DNA of 62,507 bases from an uncultured Eubacteriales bacterium (GCA_934552855.1 CAKTEU010000012.1:1-62507), one strand, 5' to 3'; shown: positions 42,101 to 50,289, numbered from the stretch's first letter. The notes: generated by a model not told the origin, from the letters alone. Program-made: numbers and translations.

Positions 42101-42488
42101 GAAGGCACTTTGCGGCGGAAGAATGGACGGCATGATTCTTGACGACGGCGATGTTATCAAGGGCATGGACAATTCGCTTTCCGGCCGCTTCATTCCAATC
42201 AAGGCGAACAAAAAAAGCGGCGCATTGAGCGGAAAATTCATCTCGCTTTCTCAGCTTGAGGAACTTTCAAAAAAGCTTGAAAAAACAATGGCGGAAATGG
42301 GAGAAAACCTTCACGGCGGAAAAATTCCCGCCCGTCCGGCATGCGGAAAGGGACACGCACAAACCTGCGAATGGTGCAGTTTTTCGTCCGTTTGTCAAAG
42401 AGAAAAAAACGGAAAAATACGCTATATTGAAAAACTCAGTCACAGCGAATGCCTTGATATTCTTGACGGAAAGGAGAAAAAGCAATGA
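39132..42488 (+). CDS. addB: ATP-dependent nuclease subunit B (AddB)
   Basis: This 1118-residue protein is the AddB subunit of the AddAB helicase-nuclease, which resects double-strand breaks for recombination. It has the N-terminal P-loop GRKGSGKTTFIHKLL, a degenerate helicase core, and a C-terminal RecB-type nuclease domain with LRVVDYKTGPKEF. Iron-sulfur cysteines are visible as CPFQYFCKYG and the paired CEWCSFSSVC. I start at 39132 after AAAGGAG; an ATG at 39072 would add twenty residues not in the family. addA begins at the overlapping ATGA, so the two are translationally coupled. Confidence 0.95.
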   Translation: MLNFIIGRKGSGKTTFIHKLLGSFAEKGEQTVLIVPKQFTFESDRGILDTLGPRLASGVDVLSFTRLADTVLKTYRGVGKPILKDTASAVMMSLALGELDGQLSFFSRHKNSIAFCKKMLSQVALFKKEAVTPEKLYEAAEKLPSGLLKKKTYETALIFDTYNAILSESFFDDRDLLTAVFEILSESDFFDGKIVAVDSFKTFSGQEMKILELIMKKAKDVYVTLCTDDIFSSDSLSPFSCVNKTAKRLLKAAQKSDIEVKEQMFLTDEQNGFKTYFSPELAFLEKNLFSPFAPKYEENCPAVTVVNAPSVREECAFVALTIHKFLRTEKYRCRDIAVVYRSGEMYPKEIRYSLKKFGVPIFEDRRASVQNEPLCVLVRSLFEIIANGMSLESVLKYAKTGLSPLSWDEISEIENYALLWSLDSSSLCGEWKENPDGFGVELTEERKETLRNLNETKSRLFDPVLALKNNVKEKNAKEILSAVFNFLVDEGVNERLKTYALSLENAGEIELALEQEQVWNIIAEIFDDLAAVLGEKSVKPKKLLEFFETALESRSLGKLPDGYDEVYICDAGRIQTKTAKVIFVVGANDGVFPLSPADDGIFSSFENEKLRSLIPDFSKSPVDLSAEERFMIYSALCGARERLFVSYSLTDRTGKKLLESEIVTSIKKLFPSVSKVSYPFKNELDMLESEEAAFEFMAENWHSDTETEKTLKKYFSKNIKYQGKLEAIERVNDKKDFAIENPENAKRLFGKKLSLSASQLETYGNCPFQYFCKYGMRAKERKVASLDAANIGTVVHAVLEKLLSNHKGEKIRFLDEKTAREEISRYLSEYMEKFMGSAEEKTSRFMYLYGRLFKTLSFIAKRLLAEFGESDFEPVDFELPISEKEGVRPIRITLFDGFVELHGIVDRVDVMKRNNKTYLRVVDYKTGPKEFSLSDIFSGLGMQMVLYLVSIWKNGTERYGKVVPSGVLYLPARTEPFSSERGEDEKKTEEKALCGGRMDGMILDDGDVIKGMDNSLSGRFIPIKANKKSGALSGKFISLSQLEELSKKLEKTMAEMGENLHGGKIPARPACGKGHAQTCEWCSFSSVCQREKNGKIRYIEKLSHSECLDILDGKEKKQ

Positions 42489-45400
42489 GCCCGAAATGGA
42501 CAAAGGAACAAGCCATGGCAATAAGCGCAAGAAACGGAAGCGTCCTTGTCGGCGCAGCTGCCGGTTCGGGAAAAACCGCAGTTTTAACACGCCGTGTTAT
42601 CGAACGCCTGACCGATAAGGAAAACCCGTCAAGTGCCGACAGGCTGCTCATTGTGACTTTCACAAAAGCCGCCGCTTCAGAAATGAAAACAAGAATTTCA
42701 AAAGCACTTGAAGAAGAGATTAAAAAAGACCCGGCGAATGAACGGCTTGTTATTCAGCAAATGCTTCTTCCTTCGGCAAAAATATGCACGATAGACTCGT
42801 TTTGCAGCAGCCTTGTTCGTGACCGGTTTGAAGAGCTTGACCTTTCGCCCGATTTTCAAACGGCTGACGAAGGCGAACTTGAACTGCTTTCGCAAAATGC
42901 GCTTGCACTCACGCTTGAAGAACTTTATCAAAAAGGCGAACAAAGCTTTCTTGACCTTGTTGAACTGCTTTTCAAAGGGCGTGACGATTCCTTCCTTTCA
43001 GAGATGATTTTGGAGCTTTACCGCCAAAGCGTTTCTTATCCGTTTCCGGAAAAATGGCTTTCGGAAATTTGTGAAGATTACAAAAACGCAAAAGAGGTTG
43101 AAGAAAGCCGGTTCGGAAAAATAATTCTTGATTACGCAAACGAGGCGGTCGATTATTGCCGAAACATTGTTTTTGAAACAAAGCGAATGATTTGCGGCGA
43201 CAAAGAACTTGAAAAAGCGTTTTTAAAAGCGGCCGAAACCGACGGCGCACAGCTTGAATTTCTTCATGAAAAGCTGCTTGAAGGAAAGTGGGACGAAGTC
43301 AAAAATGCGGCGGAAAATTTTGAATTTGTTCGCCGGGGCGGCGTTTCAAAGGAGATGAAAAACGACCCTGAGGTTCTGTTCCTTGCCGACAGCCGAGACA
43401 GGCTCAAAACCGTTGTTCAAAAAACGCTTGTTCCGCTTTTTTGCTCAAACGCTGCGGAATTTAAAGATGACATGGCGTTTTTTGCTCCCATGACGGAAAG
43501 TCTTTGCGGTGCCGTTTCGCTTTACTCAAAGTATTTTTCAAGCCTCAAAAAGGAAAAGCAGCTTGCCGATTTCAACGATATCATGCATTACGCTTTGTTA
43601 CTCCTTGTGAAAGAAACCGAAAGCGGTTGGGAACGCACCGAGCTTGCAAACGAGCTTCGTGAAAGCTTTGACGAAATTCTCATTGACGAATATCAGGACA
43701 CGAACAAGGCGCAGGATATGCTTTTCACTGCCGTTTCAAAAGACAACCTTTTTCGGGTTGGCGATGTGAAGCAAAGCATCTATCGCTTTCGTCAGGCAAT
43801 GCCGGAAATTTTCATCTCGCTCAAAAACGAACTTCCGCTTTATGAAAGCGAAAAGGATAACTATCCGTCAAAGGTCATTCTCAAAAACAACTTCCGCAGC
43901 CGTAAAAGCGTAACGGGAGCGGTCAACTTTGTGTTCTCTCAGGTCATGAGCGAAAAAACGGGCGGTGTTGATTACGCCGACGAAGAAAGCCTTGTTTTTT
44001 CTGCCCTTTATGACGAAAAAAAGGACGAGTGCGCCGAACTTCATATTCTTGAAACAAATGAGCTTGACACCGAAGAACAAAGCAGCGCAGAGTATCAGGC
44101 CGAATATACTGCGGCTCTTGTTGAAAAGCTTGTCAGGAGCGGCTTTTCGGTCAAGGGTGAGGACGGAAACGAACGCCCCGTTATGTATAAAGACATCTGT
44201 ATTCTCATGCGTTCAATGAGCTCGGGCAGGGGAGAATGTTATGCCGATGCGCTCAAAAGGCATGGTATACCGTGTTTTACTCAGCTTGACGCAGACTTCT
44301 TTTCTTCGCCTGAAATAAGCTTAATGCTCAATTTTTTGCGTGTTATTGACAATCCGAAGCAGGACATTGCGCTTTTGAGCGTAATGATGAGCGCACTTTT
44401 CGGCTTCACTGCGGACGAATGTGCCGTTTTGCGGGCTGAGCAAAGGGACGGGAACATTTATGCCTGCCTTCTTTCCGCCGCAGAAAGGGGAGACGAAAAA
44501 ACAAAAGCCTTCCTTCAAAAAATCGAAGATTTTCGCCGCATTGCCGTTTGCATGAACGTTTCCGATTTTATTCGCTCGGTTTATGACGAAACGGGAATAG
44601 ATGCCGCTTTGCGCTGCAAAAAAAACTCCGGCGCAAAAAAGGAAAACCTTATGCTTCTTCTTGATTACGCCGATATCTATGAAAAAGCCGGTTATTCTTC
44701 GCTTTCGGGCTTTGTTCGTTTTATCGACAGGCTTGACCGTTCAAAGGGCGACCTTCCGGGTGCCGTCGGTGTTTCTGCCGATGCGGACGTTGTGAGAATC
44801 ATGACCATACATAAATCAAAGGGACTTGAATTTCCGGTTTGCATAATTGCCGGCTGCGCTTCGCTTTTCAATCGGCGTGACGAAATCAAAAATGCGGTAA
44901 TCAGCCCGAAAGCCGGACTTGGCCTTATAAGGCGTGATGAGGCAACATTTGCCCAGTATCCGACGGTTTGCCACAAAGCGGTTAAACAATCGCTTCGAGA
45001 GGACACCGTTTCGGAGGAAATGCGTGTTCTTTATGTTGCAATGACAAGGGCAAAGGAAAAGCTCATTATGATTGCCGCCGTCAAAAACGCCGAAAAAGCT
45101 GCACTCAAATGTGCCGGGAATATCAATGCAGAGCAAAAAAGAATAACGCCGTTTGCGTCCTCGCTTGCCGGAAGTTATTTTGACTGGCTGCTCACCGCTT
45201 TTATTCGCCATCCGGACTTGAGAGAACTTCGGGAAAACGCCGGAATAAGCGAAAACATTGTGCTTCCCTCCGATTTTAAAATGAAGCTTTTGATAAAGCG
45301 TGACTGCGAAAAGGAAATGCCGCCCAAAGAAAAAGCACCGGCCGCAAAAGCGAACGAAGAGCTTTTGAAAACGCTTGAAGAACGCTTTTCAAAAAAATAT

Positions 45401-46027
45401 GAATATGAGGAGCTTTCATACGTTGTGAGCAAACGTGCGGCGAGTGAGGTTGACAAAAACTTTGTTGACCGTGAGTATTTTGCTTCGGCAAGACCCGCAT
45501 TCCTTTCCGGAGGACTTACCGGGGCGCAAAGGGGAATTGCAACCCATTCGTTCATGCAGTTTGCAAATTATGAAAATGCAAAAGAAAACCTTGAAAACGA
45601 AATTGAAGCCGTTTTTTCACGGGGACTTATCACGGAAAAAGAAAAGAAGGCAATCAACCGAAAAGCCGTTCGTGCGTTTTTTGAAGGCGAACTTTGCAAA
45701 AGAATACTTCAAAGCGACCTTGTTATGCGTGAAAAAAAGTTCACAATCAGTGTTCCGATTTCCGAGGTGTATCCGGAGCTTTCACGTTTTTCGGACGAAT
45801 ACGTCATGATTCAGGGTATTGCGGACTGCACATTCCTTGAAAAAAACGAACTTGTTGTTCTTGATTACAAAACCGATTATCTTGAAAGTGAAGAAGAATT
45901 TGCAAAAAAATATTCAAATCAGGTCAGGACTTATAAAAAGGCACTTGAGCTTTGCACAGGGTATAAAGTGAAGGAAACTTTGCTTTACTCCTTTCACCTT
46001 TCAAAGCAAATAAAGATTGAAATTTGA
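42485..46027 (+). CDS. addA: ATP-dependent helicase/nuclease subunit A (AddA)
   Basis: This 1180-residue protein is the UvrD-like motor and nuclease of AddAB. Motif I is GAAAGSGKTAVLTRRVIERL near residue 20, motif II is ILIDEYQDTN, motif IV/VI regions include IMTIHKSKGLEFPVCIIAG and LYVAMTRAKEKL, and the C-terminal nuclease has VVLDYKTDYLES. Both partner activities are intact. It overlaps addB by four bases (ATGA). The rpmE promoter lies behind it with no obvious terminator. Confidence 0.96.
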   Translation: MSPKWTKEQAMAISARNGSVLVGAAAGSGKTAVLTRRVIERLTDKENPSSADRLLIVTFTKAAASEMKTRISKALEEEIKKDPANERLVIQQMLLPSAKICTIDSFCSSLVRDRFEELDLSPDFQTADEGELELLSQNALALTLEELYQKGEQSFLDLVELLFKGRDDSFLSEMILELYRQSVSYPFPEKWLSEICEDYKNAKEVEESRFGKIILDYANEAVDYCRNIVFETKRMICGDKELEKAFLKAAETDGAQLEFLHEKLLEGKWDEVKNAAENFEFVRRGGVSKEMKNDPEVLFLADSRDRLKTVVQKTLVPLFCSNAAEFKDDMAFFAPMTESLCGAVSLYSKYFSSLKKEKQLADFNDIMHYALLLLVKETESGWERTELANELRESFDEILIDEYQDTNKAQDMLFTAVSKDNLFRVGDVKQSIYRFRQAMPEIFISLKNELPLYESEKDNYPSKVILKNNFRSRKSVTGAVNFVFSQVMSEKTGGVDYADEESLVFSALYDEKKDECAELHILETNELDTEEQSSAEYQAEYTAALVEKLVRSGFSVKGEDGNERPVMYKDICILMRSMSSGRGECYADALKRHGIPCFTQLDADFFSSPEISLMLNFLRVIDNPKQDIALLSVMMSALFGFTADECAVLRAEQRDGNIYACLLSAAERGDEKTKAFLQKIEDFRRIAVCMNVSDFIRSVYDETGIDAALRCKKNSGAKKENLMLLLDYADIYEKAGYSSLSGFVRFIDRLDRSKGDLPGAVGVSADADVVRIMTIHKSKGLEFPVCIIAGCASLFNRRDEIKNAVISPKAGLGLIRRDEATFAQYPTVCHKAVKQSLREDTVSEEMRVLYVAMTRAKEKLIMIAAVKNAEKAALKCAGNINAEQKRITPFASSLAGSYFDWLLTAFIRHPDLRELRENAGISENIVLPSDFKMKLLIKRDCEKEMPPKEKAPAAKANEELLKTLEERFSKKYEYEELSYVVSKRAASEVDKNFVDREYFASARPAFLSGGLTGAQRGIATHSFMQFANYENAKENLENEIEAVFSRGLITEKEKKAINRKAVRAFFEGELCKRILQSDLVMREKKFTISVPISEVYPELSRFSDEYVMIQGIADCTFLEKNELVVLDYKTDYLESEEEFAKKYSNQVRTYKKALELCTGYKVKETLLYSFHLSKQIKIEI

Positions 46028-46066
46028 ACCGCAATAAAATCACTTGCAAAATTTTCGGAAAAAATG

Positions 46067-46095
46067 TTGATTTTTAAAATAATGTGTGATACAAT
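46067..46095 (+). promoter_or_regulatory. SigA-type promoter of rpmE
   Basis: TTGATT (46067-46072), 17-bp spacer ending TGTGA, TACAAT (46090-46095). Confidence 0.78.
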
Positions 46096-46157
46096 ACTGC
46101 GGTATCTTATGAAAGTACTATTATTATGTCTTTTTTATCGAAAGAGGTGACACAGCA

Positions 46158-46367
46158 ATGAAAGAGGGAATCCATCCCAAGTATGAACAGACAACCGTAA
46201 GATGTGCTTGCGGCGCAACAATTGAAACCGGTTCGACCAAAAAGGATCTTCGTGTTGATATCTGCTCAAACTGCCATCCATACTTTACCGGAAAGCAGAA
46301 GCTCGTTGATACCGGCGGACGTGTTGACAGGTTCAACAAGCGTTTCAACCTTGCAAAGAACAAATAA
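46158..46367 (+). CDS. rpmE: 50S ribosomal protein L31
   Basis: This 69-residue protein is L31, at the interface of the ribosomal subunits. It starts MKEGIHPKYEQTTVRCACGA and keeps all four zinc cysteines (CAC and CSNC), so it is the zinc-containing form. The HPYFTGKQKLVDTGGRVDRF segment is diagnostic. AAAGAGGTGAC precedes the ATG. It has its own promoter and terminator. Confidence 0.97.
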   Translation: MKEGIHPKYEQTTVRCACGATIETGSTKKDLRVDICSNCHPYFTGKQKLVDTGGRVDRFNKRFNLAKNK

Positions 46368-46387
46368 TTTTGCAAAATCAAATGAAT

Positions 46388-46417
46388 TTAAGACGGAGCT
46401 TTTGCCCCGTCTTTTTT
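46388..46417 (+). terminator. Rho-independent terminator of rpmE
   Basis: AAGACGG pairs with CCGTCTT around a short loop, followed by TTTTTTC. Confidence 0.88.
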
Positions 46418-46423
46418 CGAGTA

Positions 46424-46455
46424 GTATAAAAATAACCGCTTGACAAACAAGCGGT
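46424..46455 (-). terminator. Terminator of the toxin mRNA, overlapping the antitoxin -35
   Basis: On the minus strand ACCGCTTG-tttgt-CAAGCGGT is followed by TATTTTTAT. The same bases on the plus strand hold the TTGACA box (46440-46445) of the antisense RNA promoter. Confidence 0.7.
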
Positions 46456-46468
46456 GAAACTGTATAAT
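46440..46468 (+). promoter_or_regulatory. Consensus promoter of the antisense (antitoxin) RNA
   Basis: TTGACA (46440-46445) and TATAAT (46463-46468), exactly 17 bp apart. No plus-strand coding frame with a ribosome binding site follows. Confidence 0.85.
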
Positions 46469-46474
46469 GAAAGC

Positions 46475-46562
46475 ACAAAGGGTGACGCAATATGCGGTTA
46501 CTCCTGTTATGTTGGTATTTTTAGAAACACCGCCATGTGAGAGTGGGCGGTGTTTCTTACTT
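46475..46562 (+). ncRNA. Antisense RNA, predicted type I antitoxin
   Basis: The RNA of about 88 nt runs from the consensus promoter to an 11-bp hairpin, GAAACACCGCC (46524-46534) with GGCGGTGTTTC (46546-46556), followed by TTACTTATTTATG. It is fully complementary to the 3' untranslated region of the convergent toxin transcript and ends about 15 bases short of the toxin stop codon. This layout is that of RatA/TxpA in Bacillus. Its 5' part contains GCGGTTACTCCT, identical to a stretch of the toxin mRNA leader. The hairpin tail is only moderately T-rich, so the 3' end is uncertain. Confidence 0.68.
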
Positions 46563-46577
46563 ATTTATGCAAGAAAC

Positions 46578-46673
46578 TTATTTCTTTTTGTTACGAAATA
46601 TTATGTAACAAAGAGTGATAACATTTACAAGCAATTCAAGAATTGCTATGAGCTCAGGGAGCGTTATATTCAT
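46578..46673 (-). CDS. Small hydrophobic peptide, predicted type I toxin (TxpA/holin-like)
   Basis: This 31-residue peptide reads MNITLPELIAILELL, then VNVITLCYIIF and ends RNKKK: one membrane helix with a charged, lysine-rich C terminus. That is the form of Firmicute type I toxins (TxpA, BsrG, putative holin-like toxin), which insert into the cytoplasmic membrane. A GAGGAG Shine-Dalgarno lies 12 bases before the ATG but is the 3' arm of a perfect CTCCTC-gaaa-GAGGAG hairpin, so translation should be blocked by default. It has a consensus promoter, a 3' UTR of about 150 nt and an antisense RNA against that UTR. It is too short for routine gene callers. Confidence 0.75.
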   Translation of the reverse strand: MNITLPELIAILELLVNVITLCYIIFRNKKK

Positions 46674-46681
46674 GCTATCAT

Positions 46682-46704
46682 CTCCTCTTTCGAGGAGTAA
46701 CCGC
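46682..46704 (-). promoter_or_regulatory. Shine-Dalgarno-sequestering hairpin and 5' switch arm of the toxin mRNA
   Basis: In the toxin leader GCGGTTACTCCT (46704-46693) runs into CTCCTC-gaaa-GAGGAG (plus-strand 46697-46682). The CTCCT bases are shared: they can pair either with the Shine-Dalgarno or, as part of the 12-nt arm, with AGGAGTAACCGC in the 3' UTR (plus-strand 46494-46505). Confidence 0.7.
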
Positions 46705-46730
46705 CTTGTCGTATATTACGGCACAGAAGC

Positions 46731-46759
46731 ATTCTACCATACTCGACAAAAGTTGTCAA
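46731..46759 (-). promoter_or_regulatory. SigA-type promoter of the toxin gene
   Basis: On the minus strand TTGACA (46754-46759), 17-bp spacer, TAGAAT (46731-46736). Predicted transcription start is near 46724, so the leader is about 50 nt. Confidence 0.85.
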
Positions 46760-46800
46760 CGATAAAAAAATCCGCCGCAGTCGGCAAAAGGAGCAAGCGA

Positions 46801-47421
46801 ATGGGAAGCTATAAAACCCTTGAAAAAAGTTCAAGCGATGAATTTATCGTCAAAAAGTCACGTTTCATCGGTTATGCCGCACCGGTAAAAACAAACGATG
46901 AGGCTGTTGCTTTCATCAATTCGATTAAGGCAAAGCACCGTGACGCAACGCACAATGTTTATGCTTACTGCCTTCGCGAAGGGCAGATTCGCCGTTACAG
47001 CGACGACGGCGAACCGCAGGGAACGGCAGGACTTCCTGTTCTTGATGTGCTCCTTAAAGAAAACGTTACCGACTGTGCTGTTGTTGCAACAAGATATTTC
47101 GGCGGAATCCTTCTCGGTGCAAGCGGTCTTGTCCGTGCGTATACTCACACGGCAAAAATCGGTATAGACAGCGCAGGCATTATCACAATGGCTCCGTGCA
47201 AAATTACAAAAATCACCTGCGATTATACTTTTTACGGAAAGCTTCAAACAATCATTGCGGCGTTCGGCGTTTCGGTTGAGGATACCGATTTTTCTCAAAA
47301 TGTTTGCTTAACGCTTAAAGTGCCGTCAGATGTTTTTGAAAAATTTGATGCAGAGGTTTTTGACAAAAGCTTCGGAAAACTGCATGCCGAAATAATTGAA
47401 GAAAAATTTTCAAAGATTTAG
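46801..47421 (+). CDS. yigZ: YigZ/IMPACT-family protein
   Basis: This 206-residue protein matches the YigZ/UPF0029 (IMPACT) family: N-terminal KKSRFIGYAAPV, the hallmark THNVYAYCLREGQIRRYSDDGEPQGTAG and ATRYFGGILLGASGLVRAY, followed by a C-terminal ferredoxin-like domain. Members are thought to act in translation control or proline peptide handling, but the bacterial role is not established. The ATG at 46801 has AAAAGGAGC upstream. The toxin module lies immediately before it; no separate promoter is obvious. Confidence 0.9.
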   Translation: MGSYKTLEKSSSDEFIVKKSRFIGYAAPVKTNDEAVAFINSIKAKHRDATHNVYAYCLREGQIRRYSDDGEPQGTAGLPVLDVLLKENVTDCAVVATRYFGGILLGASGLVRAYTHTAKIGIDSAGIITMAPCKITKITCDYTFYGKLQTIIAAFGVSVEDTDFSQNVCLTLKVPSDVFEKFDAEVFDKSFGKLHAEIIEEKFSKI

Positions 47422-47484
47422 GGGGAAAAGCAAGAAAAAGCCGTATATACTATTAGATGATGATGACGAAAGAAGGTGGCCGGC

Positions 47485-48486
47485 ATGGATGAGATAAGGC
47501 TCAAAACCCTTGAAAATGAAAGGAAAAACCTTTCCCGCTTTGCTTTTCTTTGCGAAAACACAAAGGGACGTGAAAAGCCGGAGGAGGAATGCGCCGTGAG
47601 AACGGCTTTTCAGCGAGATAGGGACAGAATCATTCATTCAAGCGCTTTTCGCCGCCTTAAGCATAAGACTCAGGTTTTTCTTTCGCCGGACAGCGACCAT
47701 TACCGAACAAGGCTTACTCATACCCTTGAGGTTGCTCAGATTGCACGGACAATTGCCGTTGGACTTTCGCTCAACGAAAACCTTACCGAAGCAATCGCTC
47801 TCGGTCATGACCTTGGTCACACTCCGTTCGGCCATGCCGGCGAACGTGCGCTCAACGCAGTGATGGAAAACGGTTTTCGCCATTATGAACAAAGCCTTCG
47901 TGTTGTTGACGTGATTGAAAAGGAGGGCACAGGGCTTAACCTCACCTATGAAGTGCGTGACGGAATTGTTTGCCACACACGGGGGAAGGAAGCCGATACC
48001 CTTGAAGGCAGAATTGTTAAACTTGCCGACAGAATTGCATATATCAACCACGATATTGACGATGCCGAAAGGGGAGGAGTTTTGAGCGAAGAAAACCTTC
48101 CGCCCGATGTTCGCAGAATACTCGGTAACACAAAAAGCGAACGCATAAACACGCTTGTTCTTTCCGCAATTCAAAACACAAAAGATGACGTTCATCTTGA
48201 AGAAAGCGTTCAGGCGGCTTTTGATATTCTTCATGAATTTATGTTTGACCGTGTATACACAAACCCCGTTTGCAAAAGCGAAGAAAGCAAAGCAATCTCG
48301 ATGATTCAGCAGCTTTTTGCGTTTTTTTGCGCACATCCGGACGAACTTCCGAACGAGTATATTTCAATCGCATGGAAAGAGGGAACGGAGCGTGCGGTTT
48401 GCGATTACATAGCCGGAATGACCGATGGTTATGCGCTCAAAACTTTTTCAAGATATTTCATTCCCTCTTCATGGGAAAAAGAATAA
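47485..48486 (+). CDS. dgt: Deoxyguanosinetriphosphate triphosphohydrolase-like protein
   Basis: This 333-residue HD-domain protein resembles dNTP triphosphohydrolases, which remove triphosphate from dGTP or other dNTPs. The N-terminal AVRTAFQRDRDRIIHSSAFRRLKHKTQVF block is diagnostic. The metal ligands are visible in TRLTHTLEVAQIAR (H), ALGHDLGHTPFGHAGE (HD) and the later KLADRIAYINHDIDD (D). The length fits the short type-2 group typical of Gram-positives. The start at 47485 follows AGAAGG. It precedes dnaG by 42 bases, an arrangement common in clostridia, and the two are probably cotranscribed. Confidence 0.92.
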   Translation: MDEIRLKTLENERKNLSRFAFLCENTKGREKPEEECAVRTAFQRDRDRIIHSSAFRRLKHKTQVFLSPDSDHYRTRLTHTLEVAQIARTIAVGLSLNENLTEAIALGHDLGHTPFGHAGERALNAVMENGFRHYEQSLRVVDVIEKEGTGLNLTYEVRDGIVCHTRGKEADTLEGRIVKLADRIAYINHDIDDAERGGVLSEENLPPDVRRILGNTKSERINTLVLSAIQNTKDDVHLEESVQAAFDILHEFMFDRVYTNPVCKSEESKAISMIQQLFAFFCAHPDELPNEYISIAWKEGTERAVCDYIAGMTDGYALKTFSRYFIPSSWEKE

Positions 48487-48528
48487 AGCAACCATTGATT
48501 TTATTAAAGAAAAGGACGGTGAGGTTTT

Positions 48529-50289
48529 GTGCGGTTCGGTGATGATTTTCTTATGGAGCTGCGTATGCGGTGCGATATTGAAGATATAGTTTCGGGCTAT
48601 GTTCAGCTTAAACGCCGGGGCAAAAACCTTGTCGGCCTTTGTCCGTTTCATAACGAAAAAACCCCCTCTTTCACCGTGTATCCGGAAAACGGAAGCTTTT
48701 ACTGCTTCGGCTGCGGTGCGGGCGGCGAGGTTGTAAGCTTTATCAGGCGGGCAGAAAACCTTGATTTTACCGAAGCGGTTCGTTTTCTTTGCGACCGTGT
48801 CGGAATGGTGATGCCCTCTGACGGCTTTGACGATTCACTTGCGCAAAAGCGCAGAAAAATTTATGACATGAACCGTGAGGCAGCAAAGTTTTTTCATGAA
48901 TGCCTCATGAGCGAAAAAGGAAAAGCCGCCCTTGAATATTATCTTTCAAGAGGGTACACAAAAAAAACAATCACCCGTTTCGGTCTCGGCTATGCTCCGG
49001 ATGAGTGGCGTGCACTGCTCACTCATCTTCGTGAAAAGGGCTATTCATATGAGGACATTTTTGAAGCGAACCTTGCGCAAAAAAGTGATAAAAACGGAAA
49101 GGTTTCGTTTTATGACAACTTTCGCAACCGTGTAATTGTTCCGATTATCGATCCGAGAGGAAACGTTGTTGCTTTCGGCGGACGTGTTCTTGATGACAGC
49201 AAACCGAAGTATATCAACACTTCCGATACGCCGGTTTATAAAAAAAGTCTTGGTGTTTTCGGGCTGAATTTTGCAAAAAATTCAAAAGAAAAATCACTCA
49301 TTTTGGTTGAAGGATATATGGACGCAATCGCCCTTCATCAGGCGGGATTCACAAATTCAATCGCCTGTTTGGGTACTGCACTCACGGGCGAAATGGCTCA
49401 TCTTCTTTCACGTTATGCCGATGAAATTCTCATCGCTTATGACAACGACGAGGCCGGACACAAGGCAACGGAACGGGCAATAAAAATCTTTTCTTCAATC
49501 GGAATGAAAATGCGTGTGATTCGTTTGAGCGGAGGAAAAGATCCTGATGAAATACTCAAAAAATTCGGACCTGAAAAAATCCGCAGCCTTATTGACGGGG
49601 CGGAAAACGACATTGAATTTGCGCTGCTCAAAGCCCGTGAAGGACTCGACCTTGAATCTTCCGACGGAAAGGTGAAATATCTTTCGCTTGCGGCGGAAAT
49701 ACTCAGCGACGTTAAAAATTCAATCGCCGTTGATGTTTATACGTCACGCTTGGCTGAAGAACTCGGCGTTGAAAAAACGGCAATAAGCGCACGGATAAAT
49801 CAGCTCAAACGCCAAAAAGCATACAGCAACCAAAAGAAAAAATATGAAAGCATTCAGCGCAACTCGGTTGCAAAAATGGGAAAAATGCGCCTTTCCTCTG
49901 ACAGCGGAGTTAAAGCAATCAAAGCGCAGGAACGCATAATCACTCTTATTTTTGAAAACCCGGATTTTTACCGTTTTGTTAAAGAACGGCTTTCAAAGCA
50001 AAGCTTCAGCGTTCCGTCGCTCGGAAAAATATACAAAGTTCTTTCACGACGTATTGAGGAAAACGAAAGCCTTGATTTGACCGCAATTTCCGCCGAACTT
50101 TCAAACGAGGAAATCAGCGATTTTATCCGCCTTTCAAAACAGAGCGAAAGCTTTTCCGGAACAAAAAAGGAGCTTTTTGACTGCATTGACGTTATTGAAA
50201 AGGAAAAGCAGGAAAAAGAAGAAAAATCGCTTGATATTTCAAAAATGAGCAATGAAGAATTTGCGGCGCTTTTCAAAAAGAAAAAGTGA
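48529..50289 (+). CDS. dnaG: DNA primase
   Basis: This 586-residue protein makes RNA primers for replication. It has the N-terminal CHC2 zinc finger (LCPFHNEKTPSF and YCFGCGAGG), the RNA-polymerase domain, the Toprim glutamate in ILVEGYMDAIALHQAGF and DxD in AYDNDEAGHKA, and a C-terminal helicase-interaction domain. The start is GTG at 48529 behind GGTGAGG. It forms the classical dnaG-rpoD pair of the macromolecular synthesis operon, without rpsU. Confidence 0.96.
   Translation: MRFGDDFLMELRMRCDIEDIVSGYVQLKRRGKNLVGLCPFHNEKTPSFTVYPENGSFYCFGCGAGGEVVSFIRRAENLDFTEAVRFLCDRVGMVMPSDGFDDSLAQKRRKIYDMNREAAKFFHECLMSEKGKAALEYYLSRGYTKKTITRFGLGYAPDEWRALLTHLREKGYSYEDIFEANLAQKSDKNGKVSFYDNFRNRVIVPIIDPRGNVVAFGGRVLDDSKPKYINTSDTPVYKKSLGVFGLNFAKNSKEKSLILVEGYMDAIALHQAGFTNSIACLGTALTGEMAHLLSRYADEILIAYDNDEAGHKATERAIKIFSSIGMKMRVIRLSGGKDPDEILKKFGPEKIRSLIDGAENDIEFALLKAREGLDLESSDGKVKYLSLAAEILSDVKNSIAVDVYTSRLAEELGVEKTAISARINQLKRQKAYSNQKKKYESIQRNSVAKMGKMRLSSDSGVKAIKAQERIITLIFENPDFYRFVKERLSKQSFSVPSLGKIYKVLSRRIEENESLDLTAISAELSNEEISDFIRLSKQSESFSGTKKELFDCIDVIEKEKQEKEEKSLDISKMSNEEFAALFKKKK

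Noticed and set aside
46467..46700. A 77-residue plus-strand frame across the toxin module
   Set aside because: It runs through the antisense RNA hairpin and opposite the toxin frame, and lacks a ribosome binding site.
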